A stretch of 64,000 bases of DNA, taken from assembly GCA_030280995.1 (NCBI GenBank), contig JASXTE010000016.1, forward strand, positions 21,268,501 to 21,332,500, written 5' to 3'. Below are positions 23,515 to 37,110 of this stretch, piece by piece. This stretch comes from Hemileia vastatrix (lineage: Eukaryota; Basidiomycota; Pucciniomycetes; Pucciniales; Zaghouaniaceae). The number at the start of each line of letters is the position of its first letter. The first letter of the stretch is position 1. Below the pieces are notes generated by a model that worked only from the letters and a program-made list of their open reading frames with translations, made no database searches and had not been told where the DNA came from. Both the position numbers and the translations under genes were made by a program.

Positions 23515-25418
23515 ATTTATCAAAAATTGAAATAAAGAATAAAAACATAATTTTATTTACCTTTAATTATTTAAATATAGAGTATTTTCAGAATGCATTG
23601 TGGTTACTTGTGAAGGTTAGAAGATTTGAAGTTGGATTTATGAGTTTTTAGAAGGGCAAATATTGTAAAATTCTTTCATAAATATTTATTTCATAGTTTC
23701 AAATGTTGAAATCTACAAACTAATGGGATTTAAAATTATATTGAGATTTAAAATCTGTTTTCTACTCAAGTAAAATAAAATAAAATGATGATATCAAAAT
23801 TGAAATTAAGTTTAAACTTTTGATATGCTCTATCTTCAATTTTATTGATAGTGCATCAAAAATTTAATAATATTTTTTTCCTTCATCACTTTTTACATAA
23901 AAGATAGTTTTATCATTTTATGAATTAAAGATTGCTTATATAAATTTAACATCTATGTCAACTGTTTATGACTATTAATCTATATAATAAATTTTTTAGA
24001 AGAAAAAATAACATCAGTATATACTGACTTTGAAATTATTCAATTTAAAATAGTTTACAGGTAGATAATGAAGGGTGATTTCATTTTTGAATATGAACTA
24101 TAGAAGTCTTATTTTATCAATTTTAATTCTTTTTGAGCTCAAATGTATCCACCGCAACTTAAGTAAGAATAAAAATTATTTTTATTGAAATTTACATGAG
24201 AAAGTATGCCTATTATTCAAAATCAAACTTGCTCTAATGGTGTTTTTCAATCATTATTTCCATTCATAACAATAAAAAACATTTCAATTTGCTGATGTTT
24301 TAGTTTTTGATATCCCCAAGTTTATATCTCAGGTGTACTATTCACAAAATTATTAAAAATATAATTTTCGAAATACATGATAAACTTGAAAGTGAGGGGG
24401 CATTAAATTTTTAAAAATGAATTCTAAATTCAGGATGGATAGTATTTTTTCTATTTTCACAAATGAACAATTTTTCGTTTCAATTAATCCAGAAAGAAAA
24501 TTTTGTTGTAAGCATATTATATTATATTTATTATGATTTTAAATACTATATTTTCAAGATTTGTGTTTAATATTTCCTGTGAAAGTTAATGTTAATGTGA
24601 ATTTAAAGTAAGCTTGAAGAAATTTAATCAATAGGCATATTGGATATTTAAAATAATATTTTGCTCCAATCTTGAATCATCCTGGGCTAAAAAATATCCC
24701 AAATAAGGTTTTTGTGGGTCAATTTGGATTTAAGTAGGATTAAGTGAGGTTTAATAAAGGACAGATAAAAGGCTAAATTCATTACTAGTGACTTTTTTCT
24801 CAAAATAGTTATAAAATATTTATCATTCTGGACTCAAGCTTCAATAAAGTTGAATTGAAACAGAGATAATTTCTAGCAGCACAACACCATATTTACAAAG
24901 GTGTAAAATACCTCAAATATTACTCATAATATAGGAAGGCAAGGAATCTACAAAATTCACATTTCAAACGAGGATTTATATTTTGAATTTGAAATTGAGA
25001 AATGGAATATTATTTTCCAATTTAAATATCTATTAGTCATTTTAACAAAAGTTTTCAGTAATCAGATTGAATTTTGATGGTATTTTGTTGTAGATTAATC
25101 ATTTTGATGAGACATTTACTCAAAATTACTGGTTTCGTTTCTAATATTCCATGTGAAATTCATTATGAATCTTTTTGAAAGTGAATAGTTGACATATTGG
25201 ATATGCAAAAGCTTATGTTAGATCAAAGTGAGATCAAAGGGAGCTTAACTGATGATCAAATTAGGATTTTACAAGATCAAACGGTGATCAATGTAGGTTC
25301 ATCTTGAGCTCAATCTGTGACAAATCTCTGACTAAATGTAAGGCCAAACAATTTCCTACATGGTGATGATGTGTGCATAATTCAAGCATAGATTTGTGGC
25401 TCAACGGAGCTCAAGCAA

Positions 25419-25440
25419 GGGGTATTGCTAGCAATACCCC
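25419..25440. repeat. Perfect 22-bp palindrome at the left edge of the ~100-bp array
   Basis: Half-site GGGGTATTGCT followed at once by its reverse complement. It shares the central TTGCTAGCAA with the ends of the MITE-like insertion near 60,100-60,300. Confidence 0.8.
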
Positions 25441-25454
25441 CCCATTTTTTCTGT

Positions 25455-26977
25455 GGTGATAGGAAAGGTAAATCATGCATAATGTGCATAATATTTATAA
25501 TATGGCTTGACAGGCAAATAAAAAGATCTATTAAATGACACCTTAGGAATGGAAAATTATGCAAAGCAAACATATTTTTTCATTAATGGGTTTCTTAGGC
25601 ATAAAAATTAGCTTTTTGAAAATTACGCCATTGAAATGAAAAAATTAGGCCCCTCATACATAATCTACTATTTTATGTTTTTGCAGGCCAAAAAAAAGAA
25701 TTTTGAGAAAATGCCCCCCTATATGTGACTAATTATTCACTCCATGTATATGTTTTCATATTGAGGTTTGGCTGAATAAAAAATACCCTAGGAGCAGAAA
25801 ATTATGCATGGTGTGCATAATTTGATATTTATAGGATTGGTAGGGAAATTTTTTATTTTTTTGAGAATGAAATCCTAGGGATTGGAAAATATGCATGGTG
25901 TGAATAATTTTTGATTTTTTGTTTTGGTAGGCCAAAAAATCAATTTAATGAAAATGACACCATAGAATGGCAAATTATTCATGGCATGCATAATTTTTGA
26001 TTTTGTAGTTTGATAGGCCAGAAAATCAATTTTTTGAAATGTACACCATAGCCATAGCAAATTAAGCATGTTTTTCATAATTTGTCATTTTGGTTTATGG
26101 AAAGCCAACAAAAAAATGTTTTGTGAAAATGCAGCCATAGAAAAGGCAAATCATGTGCGGTTTTCATTATTTTTCATCATAGGATTTGAAAGGCAAATAC
26201 AATGTATTTGTTAATATGACACCTTAGGGATGGTAAATTATGCACAGCATGCATAATTTTTCATTTATTGGTTTCTTAAATCTAAAAATTTTTTTCTGAA
26301 AATTAAATTAAGGAATGAAAAATTATGTATGTCATACATTATATACCATTTTGGGGTTTTGAAGGGTCAAAAATAGAATTTTTACAAAATTACACCCTAC
26401 AAGTGTCAAATTATGCAATCCATGCATTGGTTTTTACTTTGGGGTTTGGCTGGTTAAAAAAATTGTGTTAAAATGACACCCTTGGTATGGTTAGTTAATA
26501 TTTGTGATTTGGCAGGCTAAAAAATTAATCTTGTGAAAATAAAAATATATAATTGCAATTTATGCAGGGGGTGCATATTTTTTTATTTTGGGGTTTGACA
26601 GGTCAAAAAAATGTTTTGTGAAAATTAAGCCATAGGGATGAAAAATCATGCACAGTGTGAATAATTCTTTCTTAAAGGGTCTGACAGGCTAATAAGTATG
26701 ATTTATTAAAATTGCACCTTAGGAATGGCAAATTATTCACAGACCACATAATTTTTCATTATTGGGTTTTTCTGGCTTAAAAAATAGTTTTATGAAAATA
26801 ACACCATAGAATGGCAAATTATGCATGGGATGCATTACTTTTGATTTTGGAGTTTGGTGGGCCAAAAAAATAGTCTTGTGTAAATTACACCCTAGGAATA
26901 GAAAATTATGCACACCGTGCATAATTTGAGATTTAGGCATTTGGAAGGCAAGAAAAATAAGTTTTTGAGAGAGACAC
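25455..26977. repeat. Degenerate tandem array, ~100-bp unit, segment 1
   Basis: Units share AAATTATGCACAG-TGTGCATAATTTTT (a palindromic core), then TTTTGGGGTTTGGCAGGCC, a run of A, TTTTGTGAAAATGACACC and CTAGGAATGG. Roughly 15 diverged units are seen. On the minus strand the period is near 33 codons, which produces repetitive pseudo-ORFs such as 25875-26078 and 26737-26940. These are not considered genes. The array is interrupted by the solo LTR at 26,978. Confidence 0.8.
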
Positions 26978-28566
26978 TTTCAGACTGGATATCCCCAGGA
27001 ATATGTAAAAAGTACTTGTAAATTAGTTTAAGCACATGGATTATACATGGGAACAATAAATAAAAGTACACAAGTTGTATAAATAAGTAAAAATTATGAT
27101 AAAATACAATATATGCCATTGTAACACCTTATATAAATGCATATATCCACCATTTAAAAGTCTTATGTACTTAATATTAAGTTTTAATATGCTAAGGTAA
27201 TCTTAAGAGCCTTAAACATAAGGCTAAATAATTTTTAAGTAGACTTAAAGCTGATGTTTTCATTGTTTTATGTGAAAAACAAGAAATGCACTTTAAATCA
27301 CTTAAAAGTTGAATATTTGTGCTATAAATTTAATAATATTAAACATGCGCCTTAAGAGATCAATTTTTCTTAATTAGGAATATTTATTTGGATACTCAAA
27401 TGCATAAAAATAACACTTTTCAAATTTGGTGTTTTTTATGCCAGAAATGGCTTCTGTGTACTTGCCACATACTGCCTGCATTTTTCCTGTGTGAATAGCT
27501 TCATTTTTACAAAATTTAGCTTTTTCAAAATATAATTAACCCACATTCTATGCCCACTGTGGGGAAATGCACTAAAATAAGCAATAGGTGCTTTTTTAGT
27601 ATCCTAATTTAATTATAGGTGCATTGACCTTATTATATGCACTAATTTCATTAATAACCTCAAGCTTGGAACCTTTAAGTCAATAACACACATAAATTTG
27701 CCTAAATTAGTCAATGATTCACTCGTGTAAGCATCTTCCAAGGACTGCATGTAGTTACCCCACATTTCACACCCTTTTTGGGCTATTCAGTGGTTTCTCA
27801 TTCAATATTGGTTATTTTTGAATGGGGATTTCATGTAGTTTATTGTTATAATTAGCCCCATCATTTCTACTGTTAATCCACCTTAATATTTTTTAACATT
27901 TAGTGTTATTATTTCTCTTTTTAGCCTTTTACTTTAAGGTATAACATGCATATACTCTCTTTTTTGCTTATTCTTTATTTTTGATGGATTATCCCAATTT
28001 TTACATGATTTTGGCAGGTGATATCATTCTAATTATGTTATTGGAAACTTTTCATGTTTTTAGACAGGTGTATTAGCTGGAATGAGGTGCTTTTAGCCAT
28101 GTATAGGGCTGGTAAATAAAGGAGTTAATTGGAGGAATTATTGGGTATAAAAGAAGGGGGTTTTTGGTCTTGTTTTATACATTTTTTATCATTAAAATCA
28201 AATATATAACAAATATAATTACAATACATATAAGTAGTACTTATAAAGTATTTGAATAGTATCTGAATTATTACATCTTTTTATCATAACAATTAAACAT
28301 ATAACCAATACAATTACAATACATATCAATAGTACTTATAAAGTCTTTGAATAGTATCTGAATTTACTAAATCTATTTTTCTACAAACTATAAGATTTTA
28401 AACCATTTATAATTAGTGAGATTAAAATTACTGAGACCCTTATATTGATTTATATTTTAATACTTATTGGATTTGTACAACAGTATTCATATAGGACCAT
28501 TAAAATCTTATATAAAACTGACTATTCAAGCTATTTCACGTATTTGTACTTGATCTCAGCCTGAAA
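26978..28566 (+). mobile_element. Solo LTR, family C copy 1 (1.59 kb)
   Basis: Begins TTTCAGACTGGATATCCCC and ends CTCAGCCTGAAA (degenerate TGTC...GACA termini). It is flanked by GACAC (26973-26977) and GATAC (28567-28571), a 5-bp target duplication with one mismatch, and the interrupted array unit continues on the other side. It is the inverted relative of 28,779-30,271. No coding sequence; orientation is arbitrary. Confidence 0.75.
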
Positions 28567-28778
28567 GATACCCTTGGAGTGGAAAAATATGCATGTTGTG
28601 CATAATTTTTGATTTTGGGGCTTGGAAGACTAAAAAATAGATTTTGCAAAAATATTACCATAGAATGGAAAATTATAGACAGTGAGCATAATTTTTTATT
28701 GGGGTTTAGCAGGCCAAAAAATTAATTTTGAGAAAAGTACTTAATATGAGTAGCAAATTATCAATGTTGCGCATAATT
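28567..28778. repeat. ~100-bp tandem array, segment 2
   Basis: About two units of the same array lie between the two inverted solo LTRs. The first unit resumes in mid-word (CCCTTGGAGTGG) after the first LTR. Confidence 0.8.
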
Positions 28779-30271
28779 TGTCAGGCTGAGGTCAAGTACT
28801 AACATGTGAACTAGCTTGAATGGTCAGTTGTCTAGAAGATTTTAATGGTCCTATATGAATAATGTAGTACAAATCCAATAAGAAAACTATAATTCAATAT
28901 AAGGGTCTCAGTAATTCTAATCTCACTAATTATATATGGCTTAAAATCTTTATAGTTGGTAGAAAAATAGATTTAATAAATTCAGATACTATTCAAATAC
29001 TTTATAAGTACTATTGATATGTATTGTAATTTTATTGGTTATATGTTTAAATTGTAATGATAAAGAATGTAGAAACAAGACCCAAAAACCTCCTCCTTTT
29101 ATACACACTGAGTTCCCTAATGAATCCCTTGATGTACCACTCCAATACACAGTTAATGACGCCTCAAACCAACTAATAGAAATTCCCATCAATATCCCCA
29201 GTAACCCATGACATAATTAGAAGATTAACAACTGTCAAAATCCTGTAATAATAAGGAAAATCCATCAAAATTAAAGAATAAGATAAAAAGAGAGTATATG
29301 CGTATTAAAAAATAATATAAAAGACTAAAGAGGGAGTTTAAAGGTTAATAATAGCTTAATAATAAGGGGTATTCACTGTAGAAATGATGGGGCTAATCCT
29401 GACATTATACTACATGAAGTTCCCATTCAAAAATGACCAATATTGACTGAGAAACCACCCAAAAACTCAAAAAAGAGTGTGAGATGTAGGGTAACTACAT
29501 GCAGTCCTTGGCAGGCGCTGTCATGGGTAAATCCTTGACTAAATTTAGGCGAATTTAAGCGTGGTGATGAAATAAGACTCCAAGAGTGAGGTTATTAATG
29601 AAATTAGTGCATATAAACAGGGTCAATGCATTATTAATTAAGCTAGGACACTAAATAAGCGCCTGTTGCCTATTTTAGTGTGTTTCCCCACAGTGGGCAT
29701 AGAGTGTGGGGTAATTATAGTGTGAAAAGACTAATTTTGCTAAAAATGAAGCTATTCACATGGGAAAAATGCAGGCAGTATGTGGCCAGTACACAGAAGC
29801 CATTTCTGGCATAAAAAACACCAAATTTGAAAAGTGTTATTTTTATGCATTTAAGTAGCCAAATAAATAGTCCTAAATGAGAAAAATTGAACTGTTAAAG
29901 CGCAATTTTAATATTCTTAAATTTATAGCGCATATAATCAACTTTTAAGTGAAATAAAGCACATTTCTTGTTTTTTGCATAAAACAATGAAAATAACAGC
30001 TTTAAATATACTTAAAAATTTTGTAGCCTTATAATTAAGGTTCTTAAGCTTACCCTAGCATATTTCAACTTAATATTAAGTACATAAGATTTATAAAAGG
30101 TGGATATATGCGTGTATATAAGGTGTTATAATGGCATTTTTTGTGTATTATCATAATTTTACTTATGTATACTGTTTGTGTACTCTCATTTATTGTTCCC
30201 ATGTATAGTTCATGTGTTTAAAATAACTTATAAGTACTTTTTACTCAGTCCTGGGGATATACAGGCTGACA
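28779..30271 (-). mobile_element. Solo LTR, family C copy 2 (1.49 kb), inverted
   Basis: Starts TGTCAGGCTGAGGTCAAG and ends TATACAGGCTGACA. It is flanked by a perfect 5-bp target duplication TAATT (28774-28778; 30272-30276). Over most of its length it is the reverse complement of copy 1, for example GGGGAAATGCACTA near 27,572 against its complement near 29,690. No protein domain; the ORF at 28989-29211 is not convincing. Confidence 0.8.
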
Positions 30272-32068
30272 TAATTTGTCATTTTGGGGTTTGGAAGGCC
30301 AAAAAACCTATTTTGTGAAAATGACACCATGACAATGGAAAATCATGCATGGTGTGCATAATTTTTTTTGTTTTTAGGGTTTGACATTCTAGAGAAATGA
30401 AAACCTAGGAATGGAAAATTATGCATATTGGGAATATTTTTTCATTTTTGAGTTTGGAAGGCTTAAGAAATAAAATTATGATAATAAAACTATAGGAATA
30501 GAAATTTATGCACAGCATGCATTATTTTTTATTTTTGGATTTTACAGGGACAAAAAATAATTTGAAGAAAATAACACTTAACAAGTCAAAATCTAATAAG
30601 TGCATGGATAAGTTTTTATTTTAGAGTTTGTCTGGCCAAAAAAAATTTGTTAAAATGATACTCTAGGAATGGTAAATTATCCACAGTGTGCATAATTTTT
30701 GATTTTGTGTTTTGGGAAGCCAAAAATTATTTTTGAGTAAGTGAAACTACTGAATAGAAAATTATGTACAATGTGCAAAATTTTTGATTTTGGTGTTTGG
30801 CAGGCCAAAAAGAAAATTTTGTGAAAATGAAACCCTAGGAATTGAAAATTTTGCAAATGTGCATAATTTAGATTTTGGGGTTTAGAAGGCCAAAAAAATA
30901 TTTTTATAATAATGACAATATAGGAATGGCAAATTATGCACAGCATTCATAATTTTTTATTTTGGATGTTGGCAAGTTAAAAAAATAATTTTGAGAAAAG
31001 GACACCCTAGAAATGGCAAATTATTGCTCACAAAACAATAAAAATTATAAATTGATGCCACTATGGGGTGTAAACTATGCACAGCTAGTATAAATTTCAC
31101 TTTTTTGGTTTGGACCTCTTAAAAGATTTAAATTTGAAATTCATTCCGTCATGTTGCACCAACTATGCACATTGTGGATAGTTTTAACTTTCTGGGTTTG
31201 ACTTCCCAAAATTTGAAGTTTTAAACTTGATACTTTTCTTGGTGGAAGATTATGCACTTAGTTCATTGTTTTTACTTTTTATGTGGGAAGGCTCACAATA
31301 TTTTATTAAAAATTGATGCCACTGAGAGGAGCAAATCATGGTTGGATCTCCATAAAGATGAAAATTTGTGATTGATTCCACTCAGAGTTTACAAACCATG
31401 CACATTGTTCAAAATTCTCACTATTCGGGTTAGATCCCCCAAAATTTGAGGCTTCAAAATTGACACTTCTCATAGCTGGAAAAATGCACTGTGTGCACAA
31501 TTTTCACTTTTTATTTTTGACCCCACAAATATTAAGGCAGAAAATTAATGACTATCAGAGTGGAAATTATGCTGTGCGCAAAGTCTTCACTTTCTAGGTC
31601 GGACCCCTTACAATATGAAAGTTTAAAATTGATGCCCTTTAGAGTGGTAAATTATGTACATTGTACATAAATTTATCTTTTTGGGTTGGGACCCTTAAAA
31701 ATCAACCAATCAGTTCCCCCTCTGAGTAGTAAATTAAGAATAGTCCACAAAATTTTCAATCTTTGTGCTTGATATTATAAATATGTGTAATTCATATTGT
31801 AAATTACACACAGTGGCCATAATTATAAGTTTTTGGGTTGGAACTCCCAAAAATTGTAAGTTTTAATTCAGATCATATTTAGAATTGCAAATTATGCACA
31901 GGATGCATAATTTTTTCTCTTTTGGTTGGACCCCACAAAAATCAGAAATAGCAAGTTAGGTCCTTCTTGGGGTAGCCAATGATGAGTAGCTTGTATAGTT
32001 TTCACTATCTCTGTTGGACACTTTAGAAAAAAGAAATTACCAATCAGGTCCAGTTCACAGTGGAAACT
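30272..32068. repeat. ~100-bp tandem array, segment 3
   Basis: Up to about 31,020 the units resemble segment 1. From about 31,030 a second, more diverged subfamily takes over (GATGCCACT..., TATGCACA..., TTTTGGGTT-GGACCCC). The pseudo-ORF at 30677-30946 on the minus strand is periodic. The segment ends at Ty3 element A. Confidence 0.75.
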
Positions 32069-33320
32069 TTTCGGTCAGTCGTCTAGAAGAGAGGAAGAAA
32101 AATGGGAAGAAGTAGAAGAGGAGAAGGAGGAAAGGATTATGGGTAGTAAAAGAAATAAAAATTATAAAAATTATTTAACTTATTGAGGAGAATCAACGAC
32201 AGTTTTCTTGAGAGGTGACAAAAGTGAGGTTCTTATTAAATAATAATTTTATTCTAATGTAAGGGCTATGCGTGGCAGACACTGTGATCACTATCAGACT
32301 TAAAGCAACCTTTCAATTGTTATATAGAATTTTTAATTAGAATTTTATTACTAATAAAAAGAATATAAACGTAATGTAAAAGTGTATTTAATTTGTTGAG
32401 TGTATAATAAGTGATGCCTCTACAGGGGATTATCCAAGGCCCTTTTATAGGCAATGGTCCCCTGAAGCGCTACAAATGACTATATACAAAAGAGTAATGA
32501 AGTAAAACAAAAAGATAAGAGTAGAAATTTGTAACATAGTAACTAAGAGAAAAATATACGAAAAATAACAAGTATCCCAATTAAGACTGTAAAATTCCCA
32601 TCCCAAATTCCCCAAATTAATTTCTATAGATTAATAAGTAGCTAAACAACCATGTGATCTACTAACTATGGGAAAAACAAATCAAAACAAGTAATACAAT
32701 CTGTTTTCAGTATTTCTAAGTGAAACAATTGACATGTTTTGATGCAACAAGGTATGCAATCAATTTAATTCAGCATAAGTTTATATAATTTAATTGTTTT
32801 CACTTATGTAGTTAAATACTAGTTAACTGAAACAATTAATTAAATTACTTTGAGAAATTATAATACTATTTTATAAAAAAAGTATTATAATTTATTTAAT
32901 TTTCTTTCTGACACAATTAAGGGTCAAAAGAAGCGCCATTACTTATTGTTTAATACTATATGAAAGATGTAATTTAATATATAAATGTAAATAATTAATT
33001 TAAATATATTATAAGTCAATTTTACACTTATAATTATAATATATACTTTTAATTAATTAAATATTAATTTATAATTATTAAATACATAAAAATGCGCCAT
33101 TTATTTGTAGAATATAAAATATATTATGTTTAATTTAAATGTATAAAAGTTATATAAATAATAAAATCAATATAACACTTATATGTAATAAGATATTTAT
33201 ATAATTTTATTATGCAATAAAATATTAATTTATATACATTAAATATAATTCATACACCCTCTTTCAGGTTCTATAAGGTAACACATCATTTACTGGGCTC
33301 CTGGAATAGCCTGGCTGACA
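32069..33320 (-). repeat. 3' LTR of element A
   Basis: Mate of 40193-41444. On the minus strand it contains CCTATAAAAGGGCC (near 32,450), a TATA-like promoter motif. It ends at the polypurine tract. Confidence 0.92.
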
Positions 33321-33332
33321 CTCCCTCGCTCT
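33321..33332 (-). other. Polypurine tract of element A
   Basis: The minus strand reads AGAGCGAGGGAG immediately before the 3' LTR start TGTCAGCC. This is the expected position for the plus-strand primer. Confidence 0.75.
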
Positions 33333-33347
33333 AAAAAAAACAATAAA

Positions 33348-36300
33348 AAAAAATGCTATGATTTTTTCTTTTTGTATTTTTTCAACAGAGTAGGCAGATT
33401 TGAAATCTCCTTGCTAGGTATCCATGCATCATGCTCAGATGATTTGTTCTTATATATCAATAAATATTCAATACCCCTTTCAGAAGTGATAATTCTATCA
33501 TTGAGAATTTTATCAATTTCTTCTGTTTCTGTGACTTCCTGAGGGTTTTTCTTAGGACTTCCCCTTCTTTTGAGAATAAGTCACTCTTGGAAGTATAAGG
33601 CTTAAGCAAAGAAATGGGAAAAACAGGATGTTTCCTATCATATGGAGAATACAATATAACTTCCACTGCATTATTACCAACCATTCTTTTAACAAAAAAT
33701 GGCCCTAAAAAAGGATCTTTTAATTTGTGGTTACCTTGTAAACTGAAATGGACAGTAGAGATCAACACTTCATCACCCTTGTTAAATGTGTATTCTTTAT
33801 GGGATTTATCCCATCTTTTCTTTTCATATTCAAATGCTTTATTAATACATCTCTGAGCATGTTTTCTGCATAGCTGTTGCATTTGCATGAAAGATTTTAC
33901 ACCAGGGTGTAGTTCCAACTTAGGTAATTTATTATTGAGAATCTGAGCAGCAGTATGTGGGACATAACCTACCCAAAGCTAAAAAGGCTTTTTCTCAGGG
34001 ACAGAATGAACAGTGCTATTATATGCAAATTCAAGACCAGGCAATAAAGTGACGCAATCATGAGTAAATCTGTCATTGTCTTTATATTCTAAACCAAAGG
34101 CACAATACCTTCTAATCATATCTTCCAGAGTTTGAATCATTCTTTCAGCTGGACCAACAGTCTGAGGATGGTGAGCTGTAGACAATTTCAACTCACAGCC
34201 ACAAATATCCATCAAAGAGGTCCAAAACTCAGAAGTAAATTTTGGGTCTCTATCCGAGATAATGGCTTTTGGAAAACCAATAATATTAAACATATAAGAC
34301 CACCATAAGAAAGCTAATTCTTTGGTGGATACATCTTTGTGGGTTGGAATAAATTTGCACATTTTTGTAAATCTATCTACTATTACTCAACAAGAGTTAA
34401 AGCTGTCTTTACCTGAAACAGGAAGACCAGTGACAAAATCCATATTAATGATTTGCCAGGGAGCATTAGGTGCTTCAATATGTTGTAATAACCCTGCCCT
34501 CTTACCAGTTAACCTTTTAGATTTTTGGCAGGAATCACAAGATTCAACATATAATTTTGTGTCTTCAGACATATTAGCCCACCATGCAGTGTTTTTGATT
34601 CTAATTAATGTTTTCTCAAGATCAAAATGACCAACCAATATGTCATCATGACAAAGTTTGAGGATAGTTTTTTTCATAGAAGGAGGAATTACAATTACAT
34701 TAGTAAGCTTTCTTCTATAATATATATAACCATCTTCAATAGAAAACATTCCTTTACTCAAAGCATTTTGATACTTTGCAGGAAGCGTTTTTATTAATGC
34801 TTGAATTGAAGCATTCTTAGGATCATTTAAGATAGTAACCAATTTATTTAAATAAGAATCCTTCTCATATGAATCCAGTATTAATTGCAATAACTCTTCT
34901 TCCATATCTACTACAAATATACCATGGATATGAAAAGTATCATCTTCAGGTGCATAAGCAGGATTTGAGTCATTATTTGGCGGAGGCAATCTTGAGAGCA
35001 TATCAACATTGGAGTGAACATTACCAGCCCTATGGATAATTGTCATCCCTCTTCTGTATTCTTGAACAGAAAGTTGCCACCTGAACATATGTCTGTTAGG
35101 TGTCATCAGGTTTAAGAGGGACTTCACAGCACTACAGTCAGTTACCAACTCAAATTTTTGGTCATCCAAATCGTAATGAAGCTTCTCAAGAGACCAAACA
35201 ACTGCTAAGCTCTCCAATTGAGTGGCACCATATTTCAATTCACTATTTCTCAAGGTTCTTGAAATATAACAAGTTACAACCTCTGAGGATTTATCATTAA
35301 TAATTTGCTTTTGGTGAAGGGCAGCACCCGGACCAATAAAGCTAGCATCTGTATATAGGACAAATAGCTTGTTAAAATCTGGAAGAGCCAATATAGGGTC
35401 TGTCATTAAGAAACTTTCTAATGTATTAAAAGCTTTTTGACAGTCATTATTCCAGAGAAGGGCAACATCTTTTCTGTTCAGTTTTGTAAGAGGTATGGCT
35501 ATGACCTGATAATTCTTAATATATTGTCTATAATAGCCACACATCCCCAAAAAACTTTGGATTTCTCTTACAGAAGTTGGTGCTTTCGCATTTTGGATGG
35601 CAGCAACTTTGTTGTGGTCTACACAAATTTGTAAGCCTGACACAACATGGCCAAGGACTTTCAAAGATTGAAAACCAAATTTACACTTTTTTAAGGATAA
35701 GGTCATATTGATTTCATCCATTTTTTGGAAAACTCTATTCAAGTGAATCATATGTTCATCAAAAGTTTTAGAAAAAACAATAATATCATCAATATAAACC
35801 ATGAGCCAACCTTCAATAATTTCTTGATGGAAAGTGTTATCCATGACTTTCTGGAAAACTGAAGGAGCATTTTTAGGGCCAAATTGCATCCTAACATACT
35901 TATATATTCACATATGAGTAGCAATAAGCAAAAAGTTTTGAGAATTTTTCTCAACTGGAACTTGATGATAACCTTTATTACCATCCAGGCAACTAATAAA
36001 TTTTTCACCTTGCAAGGTAGCATGTATTGAATTAATTCTGGGTAAAGGATAGATATCATCAACAGTATAAGTGTTCAAAGATCTGTAATCTCCACATAAT
36101 CTAGCCTTATCTTTTTCATAAGAAATCAAGACTGGGGAGATGACACAATATTTAGGGGTGACATCTACTTTTTCAATGATATTCATTTTTAATAATGTTG
36201 CAATATTATCTTCAATATCTTTTCTTTTTGATGGAGAAGCAGGATATGGTTTTTTCTTAAGGGTAGGAGGAATATCACTCAAATTACAGGATAAGGTAAT

Positions 36301-37110
36301 TTTCATTTCTTCCTGAACAATTCCCAAGACATGAGAACCATGAGCAAAAGCCATAGGGAAAGAGGTAATAGAGGCAACAATAGAATCTTTTTGTTCACTA
36401 GTCAACTGATAACCAAAAGAAGCAGTATTTATTTCATTTAATAAATCATCCATTTCAGTTGTTGTTCTACCTTTACACTGGATTATTGAGTTACAATATT
36501 TCAACAAATGCCCAGAAGTTCTAGGAGAGGAAATTTTGAATTTCCTTTTCCCATTCATTCCTAAGGTAAAGAAATTATTTTCTGGGTCTAGTTTCACACC
36601 AAACATGGTTAAAATATCATTTCCCATAATAAACCAATTGCTTAAATTATCATTTTTCATGAAAACAAACTCACAAATAGCTCTGACAAAACCACCATTA
36701 TATTTGAAGAATACAGAGGTTTTGTATTTGCCAATAGGAAATAAGGTAGAACCATACCCTCCCCATTTTTCAGAAGTTATAGGTTATAATTTACTCAAAT
36801 ATTCCTTATCCACTGAATCCAAAGCTTTTTCAGACACTTAACTTCCTCCAGCACCAGAATCAAGAACTACATCAACATTTTTACCATTAATGATAGCAGG
36901 TGCCTTCAAAGGGGATATAGGTATAGAATCGTTAGTAATATCTTTAATTATCTCAGCATTTTCTACTGAAGATAAATCCAATACACATTCTTCAGATATA
37001 TTATTTAAATAATGGACATCTTGTTCAAACATTAAAACATCTTTAACAGAATCATTTTCATAGGAGATATTACTTTCACATTCACTGGAAGAATTATTGA
37101 CATCAAGCTC
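33348..37110 (-). pseudogene. Element A pol region: protease, RT, RNase H, integrase, chromodomain (broken)
   Basis: Read right to left. A retroviral-type protease active site (VVLDSGAGGS near 36,850) is followed directly by a stop. Then come a reverse transcriptase with YIDDIIVF (near 35,790), RNase H (YTDASF near 35,350), an H2C2 zinc-binding integrase N-domain (near 34,530-34,640), integrase catalytic residues (NMDFVTG, SDRDPKF, AERMIQTLE) and a C-terminal chromodomain (about 33,357-33,540) in a shifted frame. Interruptions: stops near 36,838, 35,905, 34,387 (a codon that is TGG in the relative B) and 33,979, and a 1-base frameshift before the chromodomain near 33,560. Chromodomains of this class are known to guide integration to particular chromatin. 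The element could be mobilised only in trans. Confidence 0.9.

Larger units (their letters stand above)
19580..25418. other. Long non-coding AT-rich tract
   Basis: About 5.8 kb with stops in all frames apart from one 65-codon frame at 22915-23112 that has no recognisable features. It contains two TA microsatellites and, near 25213-25290, several GATCAAA words. No gene, RNA or mobile element could be supported; old unrecognisable repeats are likely. Confidence 0.5.

Noticed and set aside
25875..26940. Minus-strand ORFs encoding repeated ~33-residue peptides
   Set aside because: They follow the period of the degenerate ~100-bp array, are broken at random and show no start or splice context.
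28989..29211. Overlapping ~65-codon ORFs on both strands in solo LTR copy 2
   Set aside because: No conserved counterpart in copy 1 and no domain.
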